From NCBI RefSeq assembly GCF_935822925.1, contig NZ_CAKXZS010000009.1, positions 1 to 64,000 of the forward strand: a stretch of DNA of 64,000 nt. Reading direction: 5' to 3'. The stretch comes from Mesorhizobium ventifaucium (lineage in GTDB: Bacteria; Pseudomonadota; Alphaproteobacteria; Rhizobiales; Rhizobiaceae). The notes under the pieces are model-generated. The model was given only the letters and a program-made list of their open reading frames with translations. It was not told the DNA's origin and did not search any database. Positions within the stretch are counted from its first letter, which is position 1. Each line of letters begins with the position of its first letter. Below are positions 39,247 through 47,802 of the stretch, piece after piece. Made by a program: the position numbers and the translations under genes.

Positions 39247-40167
39247 ATGCCCAAAAATCATCACGCAGCCGGTGCTCCGGCGGATCGATCGACTGACATA
39301 CCTCAGGTTGGGTTGGCCATCATCACCGGGTCGGCAAACTGGGGCCTTGCCTTCCCGGAAGATGTCGGCTTCGATGGCGTGCGCACGCTGCGGCGCGACA
39401 TGAGTTTTGATACGCCTTTCGGTCGTTCCGACAACTGGAAGTTGCTCGAGTTCGATGCCTCGATTTCAGCCGAAGGAAGAGCAAAGCGGGCGTTGTGCAT
39501 GTATTCGCACGGCAATCCCCGCGACCATATCGACCATTCCTGCCATCGCCGCGCGTTCTGGGTGTTGATGAAAGCGGGTGTGCGGCAAGTCCTCGCCTGT
39601 TCGACCGTTGGCGCCGTCAACAAGGCGATCCAGCCCGGCGACTTGGTGGTGAACGCCGACATCATCGAACTGACGCAGACCCCGTTTTCACTGCTGCCGG
39701 ACCGCCAGAGCTTCGACTGTTCGGGCAAGCAGATCGTATGTCCAAGATGTGCGGCGGTTCTGGTTGAGACGGCCCGCGGTTATTGGCCGGCCGAATGCCG
39801 CGTTCATGGCATCGAACAGCAGTTGGTGGCTGCCCACTGTTACGGGCCGCGACTGACAACCCCAGCCGAGGCTTTGGCGTATCGCGGCATGGGGGCGGAT
39901 GTGCTTAACCATTCTATTGCCCCTGAGGCCACCTTGGCGCGCGAGATCGGCGCCTGCTTCGTGCCCTGTGCGTTCGTCACGGCGGGTTTTAACGACTATA
40001 TGGACCGCAACCGCCAGAAATTGCTGCAGGAGGACGTGCTGCCCAATCTCTCCATGACAGCCTCGCGGGTCGCGCTGGAAACCGCCGCGCGACTTCCGGC
40101 CAATCCGCAATGCTCTTGCCAGGGTCTGAAGTCGCCTCAACCGGAAGAGCGTTCCAGCCGGTTCTGA
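39247..40167 (+). CDS. Purine nucleoside/MTA phosphorylase-family protein
   Basis: A PNP/MTAP-fold phosphorylase of 306 residues. It has AIITGSANW (phosphate loop), SHGNPRDHIDH, a RQVLACSTVGAVNKAIQPGDLVV block as in MTA phosphorylases, and GPRLTTPAEALAY where MTAP has the GPRFSSRAES substrate loop. LNHSIAPEATLARE replaces the usual NMTTVPEVVLAKE. A CPRCAAVL insertion with CxxC and further cysteines is unusual. It ends the LacI-controlled ABC operon 49 bases after the permease, so it probably cleaves the imported nucleoside-like compound. The altered binding loop suggests a non-standard base or sugar. Confidence 0.8.
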   Translation: MPKNHHAAGAPADRSTDIPQVGLAIITGSANWGLAFPEDVGFDGVRTLRRDMSFDTPFGRSDNWKLLEFDASISAEGRAKRALCMYSHGNPRDHIDHSCHRRAFWVLMKAGVRQVLACSTVGAVNKAIQPGDLVVNADIIELTQTPFSLLPDRQSFDCSGKQIVCPRCAAVLVETARGYWPAECRVHGIEQQLVAAHCYGPRLTTPAEALAYRGMGADVLNHSIAPEATLAREIGACFVPCAFVTAGFNDYMDRNRQKLLQEDVLPNLSMTASRVALETAARLPANPQCSCQGLKSPQPEERSSRF

Positions 40168-40202
40168 GCTTTCATGAGCGTAGTGCGAGTTCTGGCGGGA
40201 TC

Positions 40203-41111
40203 TTAGCCAGGCAGGCTGAAAATGCCGTCGATCGCAGGGTCGCCGTCGGTGCTCACCAGGCCGCGCGCCACCAGGTCCTCGAGATGGGCAAGCACCGACA
40301 GTCCGGCAGCGCCGTGCAGGCGCGGATCGGTATCGCGATAGATCGCCGCGACCATCTCCTTGATCGTCCGGTCGCCGCTTGTGATCCGCTCCAGGATCGC
40401 GCGTTCGCGCATTCGGCGATGCGACTTCAACTCGCGCATGAAGCTGCGCGGCGCTGTCACCGGCCCGCCATGGCCGGGCAGCAGCAGGCGGTCGTCGCGC
40501 TCGATCAGCCGATCCAGCGAGGCCATAAAGTCGGCCATGGCGCCGTCCGGCGGCGCAACGATGGAGGTCGCCCAGGCCATGACATGATCGGCCGAGAACA
40601 GGATACCGGTTCCTTCCAGCGCAAAGGCTGCATGATTGGCGGCATGGCCCGGCGTCAGCACCGTTCTGATCGCCCAGCCGTCGCCGTTTACCACCAAACC
40701 ATCGGGAAGCGCGATATCCGGATTGAAGGCGGTGTCGGCGCTGGCGTCGAGCGGATTGATTTCGCCTATGCGCAGCGGCCTCGCCGGCCGATGTGGGCCC
40801 TCGGCCAGGATAATTGCGCCAGTGTGCTGCTTCAGCCGCGCTGCCAGCGGAGAATGGTCGCGATGCGTGTGGCTGACGAAAATATGGCTGACCGGTCTGT
40901 CTGCGATCACCTCGAGCAGTGTCTTGAGATGCGCATCGTCATCCGGCCCCGGATCGATCACCGCCAGCGTCTCGCGCCCGACGATGTAGCTGTTGGTGCC
41001 GTAGAATGTGAACGGGCCGGGATTTTTTGCGGTAATCCGGAGCACGTCGGGTGCAACGATCACGCCCTGGCCGTAGGACGGGTCGAAGTCGGTGTCGAAT
41101 CTCAGCGCCAT
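40203..41111 (-). CDS. MBL-fold metallohydrolase with C-terminal winged helix (LACTB2-like)
   Basis: A protein of 302 residues with the zinc motif FVSHTHRDHSPLA, the third ligand His in LTPGHAANH, an SADHVMAW aspartate and LLPGHGGPV. A winged-helix tail (RERAILERITSG to LEDLVARGLV) follows, as in LACTB2-type hydrolases and RNases. ATG at 41111 or 41117. The function may be RNA or thioester/ester hydrolysis; it cannot be decided here. It is divergent from bioY. Confidence 0.9.
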   Translation of the reverse strand: MALRFDTDFDPSYGQGVIVAPDVLRITAKNPGPFTFYGTNSYIVGRETLAVIDPGPDDDAHLKTLLEVIADRPVSHIFVSHTHRDHSPLAARLKQHTGAIILAEGPHRPARPLRIGEINPLDASADTAFNPDIALPDGLVVNGDGWAIRTVLTPGHAANHAAFALEGTGILFSADHVMAWATSIVAPPDGAMADFMASLDRLIERDDRLLLPGHGGPVTAPRSFMRELKSHRRMRERAILERITSGDRTIKEMVAAIYRDTDPRLHGAAGLSVLAHLEDLVARGLVSTDGDPAIDGIFSLPG

Positions 41112-41215
41112 GGCCAATGTCGTTCAGTTCTACTCCAGAGGCGGCAAAACCGATTGCCGCATAGCACGGAAGCCAATATAGGAAAACGCAAGGCCGCGAT
41201 CTGCGGCAATCCGCA

Positions 41216-41812
41216 ATGAGGAAGACCATGGCAATTGCAACGACGCCGCTTGTTTCTCTCGCTCTGCCTGAAAAGGGCGCGGCCCGCCTGGCGACGCAGC
41301 TTTTGCTGGCGATCGTCGGAACGCTGCTGCTGACCTTGTCGGCCAAGACCAGGGTTCTGCTCGGACCCGTCGACATCTCGATGCAGACCTTGGCCGTCTT
41401 TCTGATCGCCGCTGCATTCGGCATGCGCCTCGGCGTCGCCACGCTGCTTCTCTACATGGCGGAGGGCGCCATCGGCTTGCCGGTCTTCCAGGGCACGCCG
41501 GAAAAGGGCATCGGCATCGCTTACATGCTCGGCTCGACCGGCGGCTATCTTGCCGGCTTCGTCGTCATGGCGGCGATCGTCGGCTGGGCCGCCGATCGCG
41601 GTTGGGATCGCCATCCGATCAAGCTCTTCAACGCGATGCTGGTTGCCGAAATCGTCATGATGGCGATGGGCTTTGCCTGGCTGGCGCTGCTCATCGGCCC
41701 GGAAAAGTCATGGCAGTTCGGCGTCGTGCCGTTCATCGTCGGCGACCTGATCAAGGTCGGCCTGGCGGCGAGCCTTGTGCCAGCCGTCTGGTCGCTGCTC
41801 AAACGCTCCTGA
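41216..41812 (+). CDS. bioY: Biotin transporter BioY (ECF substrate-binding component)
   Basis: A 198-residue membrane protein with about six helices and the BioY signatures VDISMQTLAVFLIAAAFG, GLPVFQGTPEKG and YMLGSTGGYLAGF. BioY is the biotin-binding S component; no bioM/bioN ATPase or transmembrane partner is adjacent, although solitary BioY can also transport biotin. Start at ATG 41216 or the ATG at 41228 (MAIATTPL), which also has an upstream GGAAGA. It shares no operon with the bio genes 14 kb to the left. Confidence 0.93.
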   Translation: MRKTMAIATTPLVSLALPEKGAARLATQLLLAIVGTLLLTLSAKTRVLLGPVDISMQTLAVFLIAAAFGMRLGVATLLLYMAEGAIGLPVFQGTPEKGIGIAYMLGSTGGYLAGFVVMAAIVGWAADRGWDRHPIKLFNAMLVAEIVMMAMGFAWLALLIGPEKSWQFGVVPFIVGDLIKVGLAASLVPAVWSLLKRS

Positions 41813-42238
41813 CCCCTGGTCGATAGATCGGGCGCGGCACTGATCGGACCCACGCAACCACAGATCGTCGCATGGTCCCGTTTCAGCGACGGCCTGCCGC
41901 GAGTTCTCGTCGAAGCAGGCCGCCGCCGCGGTCGGTAACGCTTTGGTAACGATAACGTCACACTATGTTCAAATCGACCGATTAAGGACCCAGAAGAGCC
42001 AGCGGTTCGTCGCGAGTCAGCGTAACCAGCAGCTACATATCGACGCAATTGCTCGATACCGCTGCTAGATAGCTAAGAAAGAAAGCGGCGCGAGGACTTT
42101 TAGGCGCAGCTAAAGTAGTGGACAATTAGCAGGATTCGACCAACCACATCGATTCTCGCGACATGGTTGCTTGCTGGTATCTTCGCGCTGTCGTAACCCA
42201 TGCTGTCAACCATGCCGAGGACCGCCGAGAGGGGATGC
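41813..42238. other. Intergenic region before the polysaccharide cluster
   Basis: The 426 bases contain no supported gene. Close copies of GGTAACG (41934-41940 and 41945-41951) and ATAACG (41952-41957) form a small direct-repeat array. The cluster promoter should lie here; I could not pick it out. No ops-like GGCGGTAGC element is seen. Confidence 0.45.
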
Positions 42239-42802
42239 GTGACCAGCCCGGAAAAAACAACTGTTAAGGCGACTGTAGCATTGCAGCGGCCCGCAACCGG
42301 CACCGCAGCACGCTGGTATGCCGCCAGCGTGTTTCCGGGAAAAGAAGACGTCGCCGAACGGCATCTTCGGTTACAGGGGTTTCACCCGTTTGTACCTCGC
42401 TGCGAGAAGACCATACGTCATGCCCGGCGCATCGAGACGCGACCGGCGGCGTATTTTCCAGGTTACATGTTCATCGCCCTCGATGTCGCGCTGCAGCAGT
42501 GGCGCTCGGTCAATGGAACGTTTGGCGTGCGCTCCCTCATCATGCAGGGCGAGCGGCCATTGCCGGTCCTGTCGGGGCTGGTGGAGCGGTTCATTGCCCT
42601 GACCGGCAAGGATGGCCTGCTTGATTTCACCGGAGGCCTCGCTGCGGGCTCTTCGGTTCGGATTCTCTCGGGTCCTTTCGCCGAGATGATCGGTCGCCTT
42701 GACCGGCTCGATCCCGCCGGAAGGGCCCGGGTCCTGGTTGCCATCATGAATGGCGAGATCCCTGTTGACATGGATTCAAGGGAACTCGTCGCGATCGCAT
42801 AA
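42239..42802 (+). CDS. NusG/RfaH-like transcription antitermination factor
   Basis: A protein of about 187 residues with a NusG N-terminal domain (RWYAASVFPGKEDVAERHL, AAYFPGYMFIALD) and a C-terminal KOW domain (GSSVRILSGPFAEMIGRLDRL). It is shorter and more diverged than housekeeping NusG and heads a polysaccharide cluster, as RfaH, UpxY and LoaP paralogues often do. The start is uncertain: a GTG at 42239 has GAGAGGGG upstream, and in-frame ATG codons lie at 42200 and 42212. It probably binds RNA polymerase to suppress polarity over the 15-kb cluster that follows. Confidence 0.88.
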   Translation: MTSPEKTTVKATVALQRPATGTAARWYAASVFPGKEDVAERHLRLQGFHPFVPRCEKTIRHARRIETRPAAYFPGYMFIALDVALQQWRSVNGTFGVRSLIMQGERPLPVLSGLVERFIALTGKDGLLDFTGGLAAGSSVRILSGPFAEMIGRLDRLDPAGRARVLVAIMNGEIPVDMDSRELVAIA

Positions 42803-42843
42803 TTGACGCTCGGATTATGCGATGCAGGCTGCTGCAAAGTCGG

Positions 42844-42864
42844 CTCTCGGGTTTCACCCGGGAG
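42844..42864 (+). other. RNA hairpin downstream of the antiterminator gene
   Basis: CTCTCGGGT and ACCCGGGAG pair over 9 positions (one G-U) around a 3-base loop, 42 bases after the NusG-like stop. No T run follows. It could be a pause or recruitment element for the antiterminator or a processing site; this is speculative. The rest of the 275-base gap shows no clear gene. Confidence 0.35.
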
Positions 42865-43077
42865 TGCGGTAGCCATTGTTGGAGATTGTGCCTTTTGACC
42901 GAAGCAGGCGAAAAACAGATGGGCAGCCGAGGGCTGCTTCACCGGCTCCCTCGGTATATCGGTTGACCGGTCGAGGAATTTTGATTTGAAATCCTTATTG
43001 TCGGATCGAAGAATTATCGGGCCCCGAGAATTGAGAATGGTCGAATTCTCTACCGATATGCCAGTGAGCGCCTGGAA

Positions 43078-44358
43078 TTGAATGCTCCAATCATAAAGCC
43101 GCAAAGCCAGCGGCACCTGCTGCATCGGATTAGATTTCAGCTTCTTGGTGGATTGGCTTTTGCAATTCTAACTCCTGCGCTAGTTAGAATGCTGATAAAT
43201 ACCGATATATTGTATGACTCAAACGTTCAGATTACGATGTTTGCGGGCATCGTCGCACATACTTCAGGATTTTTTTTCTTCCGTCGAATAATCAATCTGC
43301 CGGGCGTCGCGGCTGCTGGGTATATTTTGCCCACTTTTGCGCTGTCCTACGGACTTGTATATTTGGCGATTTTCCTGTTCCGAATTGACTACAGCGCTTT
43401 CCAGGCAGCCGGCAGTTTGACGCTGTCAATCTTCTGGTATTTCAGTCTGAGCATCCTGAGCCGGCGCCTGGACCCGTACAGTCTCGCCGTGGTTCCAGGC
43501 GGGTCTGTCAGTCGTCTTGACGAGATTAGCGGCGTGAATTGGCATTGGCTCCGCTCCCCCGAGACGGTCATTGACCGCGTGAGCGGCGTCGTGGCCGACC
43601 TTCGTGCCGAGCTATCCGATGATTGGGAGCGCTACATAGCCGACCAGGCTCTCGCGGGCGTTCCTGTCTATCACGTCAAGCAGATCAGTGAGTCTCTGAC
43701 GGGTCGCGTTGAAATTGAGCATTTGTCCGAAAACACGCTGGGTTCGCTTAATCCCAACCAGGCTTACATCAAGATCAAGCAGGTGATCGACTGGGTTTCC
43801 GCCCTGTTAGCCCTGATTATGCTGGCGCCGTTCTTATTATTGATTGCGCTGATGATCAGGCTGGAATCTCCCGGACCTGCCATATTTCGCCAGGAGCGCT
43901 TAGGCTACGGCGGAAAATCATTTACGGTCTTTAAGTTCCGAACAATGACCGTCAGCGCACCTGATGCGGCCAACGTTCGCAGTCTTGCAGTGACGAAGCC
44001 GGGCGACAGCAGGATCACCCGGCTCGGCCGCTTCCTTCGCAGGAGCCGAATTGACGAACTGCCGCAGTTGATAAATATCGTTCGCTCGGAAATGAGTTGG
44101 ATTGGGCCCCGCCCCGAAGCGACGGTGTTGTCTTCTCATTATTCGATGGCGCTGCCGTTCTATCGCTACCGAAATATCGTTCGTCCAGGAATTTCAGGGT
44201 GGGCTCAGGTGAATCAGGGATACGTGTCGGACGACGACGACGAGATCGAGAAGCTGCACTATGATTTCTATTACATCAAGAATTTCTCGCCATGGCTCGA
44301 TATCGTTATTGTGCTAAGGACCCTAAAAACGATGCTAAGCGGGTTTGGGTCACGATAA
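43078..44358 (+). CDS. Polysaccharide-initiating sugar transferase (PF02397 type)
   Basis: A 426-residue membrane protein. Four or five hydrophobic helices occupy residues about 20-135, another lies near 240-262, followed by the catalytic domain with RQERLGYGGKSFTVFKFRTM, RLGRFLRRSRIDELPQLINI and SWIGPRPEA. The family transfers a sugar-1-phosphate to undecaprenyl phosphate to start repeat-unit assembly. The start appears to be TTG overlapping the TGA of an upstream short frame; no ATG exists before residue 37. Residues 60-140 region is locally AT-rich. Probable first biosynthetic gene of the cluster. Confidence 0.9.
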   Translation: MNAPIIKPQSQRHLLHRIRFQLLGGLAFAILTPALVRMLINTDILYDSNVQITMFAGIVAHTSGFFFFRRIINLPGVAAAGYILPTFALSYGLVYLAIFLFRIDYSAFQAAGSLTLSIFWYFSLSILSRRLDPYSLAVVPGGSVSRLDEISGVNWHWLRSPETVIDRVSGVVADLRAELSDDWERYIADQALAGVPVYHVKQISESLTGRVEIEHLSENTLGSLNPNQAYIKIKQVIDWVSALLALIMLAPFLLLIALMIRLESPGPAIFRQERLGYGGKSFTVFKFRTMTVSAPDAANVRSLAVTKPGDSRITRLGRFLRRSRIDELPQLINIVRSEMSWIGPRPEATVLSSHYSMALPFYRYRNIVRPGISGWAQVNQGYVSDDDDEIEKLHYDFYYIKNFSPWLDIVIVLRTLKTMLSGFGSR

Positions 44359-44450
44359 TAGCCAAGTTGAATTAGTCTGCTCCAGGGGTCGAATGCCGCC
44401 GTTCGACTGGAGAATATGGTTGTGTTTCTATAGCCGCCGAAGGGAACAAA

Positions 44451-45545
44451 ATGAGCCGAAAAACCGCACTCATCACCGGCATCACCGGTCAGGATGGCGC
44501 CTATCTGGCGGAACTCCTGCTGGCAAAGGGCTATGACGTCCACGGCATCAAGCGACGTTCATCGTCGTTCAACACCGGTCGCATCGACAATCTCTACCAG
44601 GATCCGCATGAGAAGGACGTAAGGCTGTCGCTGCATTATGGCGACATGACCGACGCCACCAACCTCATCCGCATCGTCCAGGAGGTGCAGCCAGACGAGA
44701 TCTACAATCTCGCTGCACAATCGCATGTCCAGGTGAGTTTCGAGACCGCGGAATATACCGCGAATGCCGACGCGATCGGCACATTGCGTCTCCTTGAAGC
44801 CATCCGGCTGCTTGGCCTGACAAAAAAGACGCGTTTTTACCAAGCGTCGACTTCCGAGCTCTACGGCAAGGTGCAGGAGATTCCGCAGCGGGAGACGACG
44901 CCTTTCTATCCTCGCTCGCCCTATGCGGCGGCAAAGATTTACGCCTACTGGATCACCGTGAATTACCGCGAAGCTTACGATATCCATGCTTCCAACGGCA
45001 TCCTGTTCAATCACGAAAGCCCGATGCGCGGCGAGACCTTCGTCACCCGCAAGATCACGCGCGCGGCTGCTGCAATCAGGCTCGGCCTCCAGGACAAGCT
45101 CTACCTCGGCAATCTGTCGGCTGAACGGGATTGGGGCCATGCCCGCGATTACGTCGAAGGCATGTGGAGAATCCTTCAGCATGAAGTGCCGGACGACTAC
45201 GTCCTTGCAACCGGCGTAAAGAATTCGGTCCGCCGCTTTGTCGAGCTTGCATTCAGCGAGGTCGGCATCGAGATCGAGTGGGTCGGTTCCGGTATCGACG
45301 AAAAAGGCGTCGATGCAAAATCAGGCGCTGTCCTGATCGAGGTGGATCCGCGCTATTTCAGGCCGACCGAAGTAGAGCTGTTGATCGGCGACCCCTCGAA
45401 AGCGGAGCGCGTTCTCGGGTGGAAGGCAACAACCTCGCTCGATGCGATGGTCCAGGAAATGGTTCAGTCCGACCTTGAAACGGTAAGACGGGAATTCGAG
45501 CACCGGCGCCTGGATGAGGATCGAATCCGCGTTGCGGCACAGTAG
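44451..45545 (+). CDS. gmd: GDP-mannose 4,6-dehydratase
   Basis: An SDR-type dehydratase of 364 residues with the NADP loop [31 protein letters not shown], the catalytic Tyr/Lys in [12 protein letters not shown] and [21 protein letters not shown], all typical of Gmd. It makes GDP-4-keto-6-deoxymannose, precursor of GDP-fucose or GDP-rhamnose. No fcl or rmd gene is present in the window, so the next enzyme must be encoded elsewhere. GAAGGGA precedes the ATG. Confidence 0.96.
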   Translation: MSRKTALITGITGQDGAYLAELLLAKGYDVHGIKRRSSSFNTGRIDNLYQDPHEKDVRLSLHYGDMTDATNLIRIVQEVQPDEIYNLAAQSHVQVSFETAEYTANADAIGTLRLLEAIRLLGLTKKTRFYQASTSELYGKVQEIPQRETTPFYPRSPYAAAKIYAYWITVNYREAYDIHASNGILFNHESPMRGETFVTRKITRAAAAIRLGLQDKLYLGNLSAERDWGHARDYVEGMWRILQHEVPDDYVLATGVKNSVRRFVELAFSEVGIEIEWVGSGIDEKGVDAKSGAVLIEVDPRYFRPTEVELLIGDPSKAERVLGWKATTSLDAMVQEMVQSDLETVRREFEHRRLDEDRIRVAAQ

Positions 45546-45564
45546 GCGACTGGGCCGGGTCGAC

Positions 45565-46344
45565 ATGAAAATCTCGGTCTTGACCGTCTGTTGGAACTCT
45601 GCGGCGACGATCAGGCATACGATCGATAGCTTCCTGGCCCAGGATCATCGCGACAAGGAACTGGTGGTCATCGACGGCAATTCGTCGGACGAGACGGTGT
45701 CAATTGTCCGGTCCTACCCACAGGAGCAGATCCGGCTGGTCAGCGAGCCCGACAGCGGAATGTATGATGCACTCAACAAGGGACTCGCACTTTGCACGGG
45801 CGAGGCAATCGGGGCTCTTAACGCGGACGACGCGTTCCATGACAGTTCCGTGCTCGGCAAGATCAGCGGGGCGCTTGCCGACGCCGAAATTGTCCACGGC
45901 CATCTCGACTTTGTCGACAACCATGACAACAAACGGGTCGTTCGTCGCTGGCGGGCAGAACCCAGACCTCACAACGGGTTCCGTTCGGGTTGGATGCCTG
46001 CTCACCCGACCTTCTATGTCCGGCGCCGCGTTGCCGAAAAGGTCGGATCGTTCGACCTGACGCTGAAGGTTTCCTCAGACTACGATTGGATGCTGCGGGC
46101 CGTCGAGCTCCATGGATTCAGGCTCGCGACGATGGATCAGGTCCTTGTTGACATGATGATCGGAGGCGCAAGCACAAGGAGCTTCCGTTCCCACATCGGA
46201 CACAATCTGGAAGCGCTACGTTCCAGACGCCGTTGGCTTGGGTCAGGGCCCCTCGACTACGCGCTCATTGCGAAGCCAGTGCGCAAGCTGGGGCAGCTTT
46301 CGTCGAAACAAGGCGGTAAATCACGCATGAAGAAATCTATCTGA
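45565..46344 (+). CDS. Family 2 glycosyltransferase
   Basis: A GT-A glycosyltransferase of 259 residues, starting MKISVLTVCWNSAATI with the acidic motifs VVIDGNSSDET, EPDSGMYDALNKGL and LNADDAF (DXD). The WcaA/RfbF-like pattern is common for capsule and EPS clusters. ATG at 45565 starts exactly at the domain; in-frame codons from 45514 overlap gmd. The stop overlaps the next gene. Confidence 0.92.
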   Translation: MKISVLTVCWNSAATIRHTIDSFLAQDHRDKELVVIDGNSSDETVSIVRSYPQEQIRLVSEPDSGMYDALNKGLALCTGEAIGALNADDAFHDSSVLGKISGALADAEIVHGHLDFVDNHDNKRVVRRWRAEPRPHNGFRSGWMPAHPTFYVRRRVAEKVGSFDLTLKVSSDYDWMLRAVELHGFRLATMDQVLVDMMIGGASTRSFRSHIGHNLEALRSRRRWLGSGPLDYALIAKPVRKLGQLSSKQGGKSRMKKSI

Positions 46345-46955
46345 TGAATGACCCAAAGAGCATTTTGGAGCCGATCGGAGGCTATGCCCTTGACCTCATT
46401 GCGAAGGTGCGCAACCGACAGTTTGTCCCGCATTCGCTAACGAAGTTGCACAATATGAAAACCTGCAGGGATATGACTGGCGCCACGACTGCGGTGGAAA
46501 TTGGCTCCTACAAGGGCGTGACGACAAAACGAATATCTCACCTGTTTGAGAAGGTGATCTCGGTCGAAATTGACGAAGCACTGTATCATCAAGCCAGCAA
46601 GCGCTGCGCGGGACGGAAAAATGTGAAATTGCTGCTCGGCGACGGCGCCAAGCTGCTGCCCGAAATAGCTTCGCGGGTGAACAAGGCGCTTATCTATCTG
46701 GATGGACACTTCAGCGGTGGCGAAACGGGACAGGGCGACGAGCCGGAGCCGGTGCTGAAAGAACTCGATCTCATCGCGCCTTTCATCTCGAATTTTGTTG
46801 CGGTTGTGGTCGATGATTTCCGACTCTTCGGCGTCGAGCCGGGATGGCCAAGGAAATCGGAAGTGATGCAAAAGCTGGAAATGCTGCTGCCGGAAACACA
46901 ATGGAGACTTTCCGTCCTCAACGATCAGTTTTTGGCCGTCCGAAAGCTTGGCTAG
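46344..46955 (+). CDS. Class I SAM-dependent methyltransferase-like protein
   Basis: A 203-residue protein with VEIGSYKGVTTKRISHLF (motif I), VISVEIDEALYHQA, and ALIYLDGHFSG like cephalosporin-hydroxylase/FkbM-adjacent methyltransferases. It is probably a sugar or lipid O-methyltransferase in polysaccharide decoration. The start overlaps the glycosyltransferase stop. Confidence 0.78.
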   Translation: MNDPKSILEPIGGYALDLIAKVRNRQFVPHSLTKLHNMKTCRDMTGATTAVEIGSYKGVTTKRISHLFEKVISVEIDEALYHQASKRCAGRKNVKLLLGDGAKLLPEIASRVNKALIYLDGHFSGGETGQGDEPEPVLKELDLIAPFISNFVAVVVDDFRLFGVEPGWPRKSEVMQKLEMLLPETQWRLSVLNDQFLAVRKLG

Positions 46956-47802
46956 ATTGGCGTCCCATGATGAACTGACCAGGGGAGGACCGTGGCATCT
47001 GCCGGTTCTTAGCCGCTGGGATGCGGGTGTCATCCGCTCACCCGGGCCAGGGCTAGGCAATCTTCTCTTTCCGATCGCGCGCGCGTTGATCGGGCAGAAG
47101 GTTCACGGCGGTGTCTTCATTCATCCGACCCTGAGACAGCTCAAGCTGGGAACATTCCTCCGCCGCGAACGGGACACGCGAACCTACGGCAACGTGATAC
47201 GCAGCCGCACGGGTGCCGAGTGGCGCGATTGGGCGCAAGCTCAGTGGTGTCCGAAGGTCGACGAAGATGCCTATCGCGGCGAGATCGGCGTTGCGGTGCG
47301 CTATTCGGGCCTAAAGAGTTATTTCCATGACCTCGCCGGTCATGGCGAAATCGTGTCGGCCTGGCTCAAGGATACGGTCCGCGGCGTCGGAGTCATGGAC
47401 GATGCTTATGACATAGGGCTCCACATCCGGCTCGGTGATTTCGCGCAGTCTGGTAGCGATCAGGGTGGCAATAATGTTCGGTTGCCCTTCGATTGGTATC
47501 GCGCCGCACTCGCAGAAGCACGGCGGCTCGCTGGCACCGCAAATCCGCGAACTACGCTTTTTACGGATGGCGACGTGAACTTCGTCAAGCGCGAATTGGG
47601 GATACCGGATCTTACGATGGATCCGAGCGGCAATGCGCTCACCGCGATGCACAATCTGTCACGGGCGCGTGTGGTGATCGCTTCCCGATCGACGTTTTCC
47701 ATGTGGGCAGTCTATCTTGGTGGCATGCCAGCGATCTGGGACGGGAAATTCGATCTTCAACGCGGCTTTCCCGGACGCCCTGGTCTCGACCATAGACTTT
47801 AA
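46948..47802 (+). CDS. GT11-like (alpha-1,2-fucosyltransferase family) glycosyltransferase
   Basis: A protein of about 284 residues with an N-terminal GPGLGNLLFPIARAL block, GLHIRLGDF matching the HxRxGD motif of GT11/GT10-like fucosyltransferases, TTLFTDGDVNFVKREL, and ASRSTFSMWAVYLGG corresponding to the STFSWW region. This fits a GDP-fucose-using enzyme, in line with gmd upstream. No ATG is available; TTG at 46948 (8-base overlap with the previous gene) or TTG at 46957 must serve. Substrate assignment is inference. Confidence 0.75.
   Translation: MARLASHDELTRGGPWHLPVLSRWDAGVIRSPGPGLGNLLFPIARALIGQKVHGGVFIHPTLRQLKLGTFLRRERDTRTYGNVIRSRTGAEWRDWAQAQWCPKVDEDAYRGEIGVAVRYSGLKSYFHDLAGHGEIVSAWLKDTVRGVGVMDDAYDIGLHIRLGDFAQSGSDQGGNNVRLPFDWYRAALAEARRLAGTANPRTTLFTDGDVNFVKRELGIPDLTMDPSGNALTAMHNLSRARVVIASRSTFSMWAVYLGGMPAIWDGKFDLQRGFPGRPGLDHRL

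Noticed and set aside
41813..42238. Riboswitch or ops element before the polysaccharide cluster
   Set aside because: Only short GGTAACG repeats; no known aptamer pattern or ops sequence.
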